A stretch of 64,000 bases of DNA from Ralstonia insidiosa (GTDB lineage: Bacteria; Pseudomonadota; Gammaproteobacteria; Burkholderiales; Burkholderiaceae): NCBI RefSeq assembly GCF_008801405.1, contig NZ_VZPV01000001.1, positions 1,860,001-1,924,000 of the forward strand. Reading direction: 5' to 3'. Below are positions 62,312-64,000 of this stretch, piece by piece. Every line of letters begins with the position of its first letter. Within the stretch, counting starts at the first letter, position 1. The position numbers and the translations under genes are program-made. The notes under the pieces were generated by a model that saw only the letters and a program-made list of their open reading frames with translations, had not been told where the DNA came from and ran no database searches.

Positions 62312-62938
62312 TCACGTCGGTTTGATCATGTCCCGTGCATAGGCGAGGCCAGTGCCATATCCGCCGCCATGCTCCACCACGATCGCCCGGGCCTTTTCGT
62401 AGGTCTCATGACGGGTCCAGTCTCTTTGGAATTCGAGAAGGAGTTGGAGCCATGAAGTCATGACCGCACCGGCGGAAGCCATCCGTCGCAATGCAAGGTC
62501 ATGGCTTGTGGGTGTCAGCCCACCGCACGCGTCGGCGACGACGTGAACCTGATACCCCTCGGATAGCGCTGAGAGCACAGGAAAGCTCACACAGGCCTCG
62601 GTCAGCAGGCCCGCGATGATCAGGGTGCGCTTGCCGGTCGCCGCGATCGCGGCACGTGCTGCGTTATCCTCCCAGAGATTCATGTTGCGACGTTCGATAG
62701 GCGTAACGTCGGGCAACACGTCGCGAAACGCCGGCATCAACGGGCCGCTGTATACCTTCGAGGCAGAAGTGGAGACTACAACCGGCACGTCAAAGGCGAT
62801 TGCCGTCTTTGCGACCGCAAGACCGTTACTGCGCAAAATCTGCGGGTCTTGAGAGCCTGCAGCGAAAGCAAGGCCTGCCTGTTCATCAACGAGAATCAAC
62901 GCACAATCGGCGGGTTCGAGCAACGGTAGCGTGGGCAT
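62312..62938 (-). CDS. YcaC-like isochorismatase-family hydrolase (divergent copy)
   Basis: 208 residues. Catalytic aspartate in ILVDEQAGLAF and nucleophilic cysteine in AGLLTEACVSFP, with the same order as YcaC; TSWLQLLLEFQRDWTRHETYEKA near the C-terminus corresponds to VTWQQVLLEWQRDW of the other two copies. It is only distantly like them (shared motifs, different surface). ATG 62938 follows AGGAGA; a longer frame to 63136 is not supported. The substrate is unknown. Confidence 0.87.
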   Translation of the reverse strand: MPTLPLLEPADCALILVDEQAGLAFAAGSQDPQILRSNGLAVAKTAIAFDVPVVVSTSASKVYSGPLMPAFRDVLPDVTPIERRNMNLWEDNAARAAIAATGKRTLIIAGLLTEACVSFPVLSALSEGYQVHVVADACGGLTPTSHDLALRRMASAGAVMTSWLQLLLEFQRDWTRHETYEKARAIVVEHGGGYGTGLAYARDMIKPT

Positions 62939-62952
62939 GAGAGTTCTCCTGT

Positions 62953-63126
62953 TCATTTGAGACGGCGAGCTTGATTCAGGCTGTGGTCTGCGACCAATCC
63001 CCCCACCGCTAGCGTGCCAGCGAGGATGCCGAGAGACGATGACGTATGAGCATGCTTCAAGAATCCGCTCGCAAACGCAATTGCTGCGAGCTCGCACTTG
63101 CTGACAATCTTCTTTATGCGGTTCAT
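62953..63126 (-). CDS. Possible small basic membrane protein
   Basis: 57 residues: MNRIKKIVSKCELAAIAFASG with a basic start, then a hydrophobic segment SSLGILAGTLAVGGLVADH that could cross the membrane. It sits between two YcaC-like genes on the same strand with 14 bp to the next gene, so it would fit the operon. The ribosome-binding site is weak and I know no family, so it may not be expressed. Confidence 0.4.
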   Translation of the reverse strand: MNRIKKIVSKCELAAIAFASGFLKHAHTSSSLGILAGTLAVGGLVADHSLNQARRLK

Positions 63127-63211
63127 CGTTGGACAAGATCGGAGTGGGTGGTTGTCCCGGTGTCTGAAGTGACTGGACGTTCCGCAGAACGTCCAGCTCG
63201 TGAATGCAGAA

Positions 63212-63910
63212 TTAGCGCTCAATGACCGGCGCGTGTACCGGCGCTAGCGATTCGTGCCTGGTGGCGGTACGTTGCTCAGCCTTGTGGACCATCGTGTAGG
63301 CATAGTCCACGCCCATGCCGTAGGCGCCAGAGTGTTCCTTGGCCACCTTCATCACCGCGTCGTACGTGTCGCGGTTCTTCCAATCGCGCTGCCATTCCAG
63401 CAGCACCTGCTGCCAGGTCACCGGCACTACGCCGGCTTGCACCATGCGCTGCATCGCATAGTCGTGTGCTTCCTTGCTAGTGCCGCCCGAGGCATCGGCC
63501 ACCATGTAAATCTCGTAGTCGCCTTCGAGCATTGCGGACAGCGCGAAGGTGGTGTTGCAGACCTCGGTCCAGAGGCCAGCGACGATCACCTTCTTGCGGC
63601 CATTGGCAGCCAAAGCGTCCCGCACCTTCTGGTCGTCCCAGGAGTTCATCGAGGAGCGTTCAAGCGTCGGCTTGCCAGGGAACACGTCGAGCAGTTCGGG
63701 GTAGGTATAGCCTGAAAACGCCTCCGATTCGACCGTGGTGATGGTGGTCGGGATGTCGAAGATTTTGGCTGCTTTGGCCAAGCCAACCACGTTGTTCTTC
63801 ATGGTCTGACGGTCCATCGATTGGACGCCGAAGGCCATCTGGGGCTGATGGTCGATGAAGATGAGTTGGCTGTTGTGCGGGGTCAGAACTTCGAGCTTGG
63901 CGTTGGTCAT
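63212..63910 (-). CDS. YcaC-like isochorismatase-family hydrolase (copy 2)
   Basis: 232 residues, nearly the same as the protein at 53678-54364: both carry LEVLTPHNSQLIFIDHQPQ, GLWTEVCN and long unchanged stretches, with differences at scattered places (for example A-F in ESEAFSGY for ESASFSGY). Catalytic aspartate (FIDHQ) and cysteine (TEVC) are kept. Start ATG 63910 follows AGAGA; a second start at 63928 is possible. The upstream 63911-64000 is AT-rich (ttaattcaatttgattg) and suits a promoter. The gene heads the minus-strand group down to 62312. Confidence 0.88.
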   Translation of the reverse strand: MTNAKLEVLTPHNSQLIFIDHQPQMAFGVQSMDRQTMKNNVVGLAKAAKIFDIPTTITTVESEAFSGYTYPELLDVFPGKPTLERSSMNSWDDQKVRDALAANGRKKVIVAGLWTEVCNTTFALSAMLEGDYEIYMVADASGGTSKEAHDYAMQRMVQAGVVPVTWQQVLLEWQRDWKNRDTYDAVMKVAKEHSGAYGMGVDYAYTMVHKAEQRTATRHESLAPVHAPVIER

Positions 63911-64000
63911 GGTGTTCTCTCTGGTCAAGTTAATTCAATTTGATTGAAGTGTCTTGTGGGCGGTAATTCTTTGTTACGCCGGCATGGAGAGAACTATAGC

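Noticed and set aside
1..64000. Insertion sequences, integrases, CRISPR arrays or prophage
   Set aside because: No transposase or integrase motif, no regularly spaced repeats and no phage structural genes were seen; composition is even apart from promoter regions.

Overview
The window is GC-rich, densely coded and reads as chromosomal DNA of a betaproteobacterium, most likely a Ralstonia-type member of the Burkholderiaceae. The grounds are six LysR regulators, a Burkholderiales-type porin, an NnrU protein, a complete PqiABC set, a NodT-type efflux operon and a very large kinase/ATPase/histidine-kinase fusion. The genus is inferred from gene content and style, not from a marker gene. I see no rRNA, intact tRNA, insertion sequence, integrase or CRISPR array.

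Layout. 1-9.9 kb: the end of an MBL-fold hydrolase, an NnrU membrane protein, a PLP-dependent serine/threonine dehydratase divergent from a LysR regulator, an aldo/keto reductase, a small lipoprotein, the divergent argP/argO pair (arginine/lysine export), and a LysR regulator divergent from a serine hydrolase-MFS exporter operon. 10-20.5 kb: an ankyrin-repeat exported protein, a LysR-AI-2E-family permease unit, and a TetR regulator divergent from a three-gene RND efflux operon. 20.6-24.2 kb: pqiABC (MCE-type lipid transport across the envelope). 24.2-31.7 kb: a second, paralogous TetR regulator divergent from a four-gene aromatic meta-cleavage operon (FAD monooxygenase, extradiol dioxygenase, FAH-family hydrolase, acyl-CoA synthetase) followed by an OmpW-type porin. 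32-35.1 kb: a citrate-type MFS symporter, an orphan periplasmic binding protein and a LysR regulator. 35.3-36.9 kb: a membrane diguanylate cyclase. 37-42.4 kb: a LysR regulator divergent from a tightly coupled six-gene catabolic operon (ketopantoate-reductase-like, VOC, MaoC, CaiB/BaiF, shikimate-dehydrogenase-like, type II dehydroquinase) whose substrate I cannot assign.

42.6-64 kb is a stress and signalling region: Dps, catalase, a porin, a YoaK-type membrane protein, an AraC regulator, and two sensor-kinase/receiver pairs. These pairs flank a run of detoxification-type genes on the minus strand (XapX, DoxX, amidohydrolase, Tat-exported haloperoxidase-like hydrolase, YcaC-like hydrolase). 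The second pair contains a 1855-residue protein with a degenerate Ser/Thr kinase domain, a predicted ATPase, GAF, PAS and a histidine kinase. Two further YcaC-like hydrolases lie downstream; one is a near-copy of the first, about 10 kb away.

The most informative non-coding signal is a promoter/operator motif present three times (11.40, 14.41 and 25.04 kb). Each copy has TTGACA, a 17-bp spacer and TTTAAT or TAGATT, with a shared sequence in the spacer that forms a 28-bp dyad in two copies. Two copies sit between a TetR gene and the operon it faces; the third precedes the LysR/AI-2E unit. This suggests that the two paralogous TetR proteins share an operator and link efflux, aromatic catabolism and a third transporter unit.
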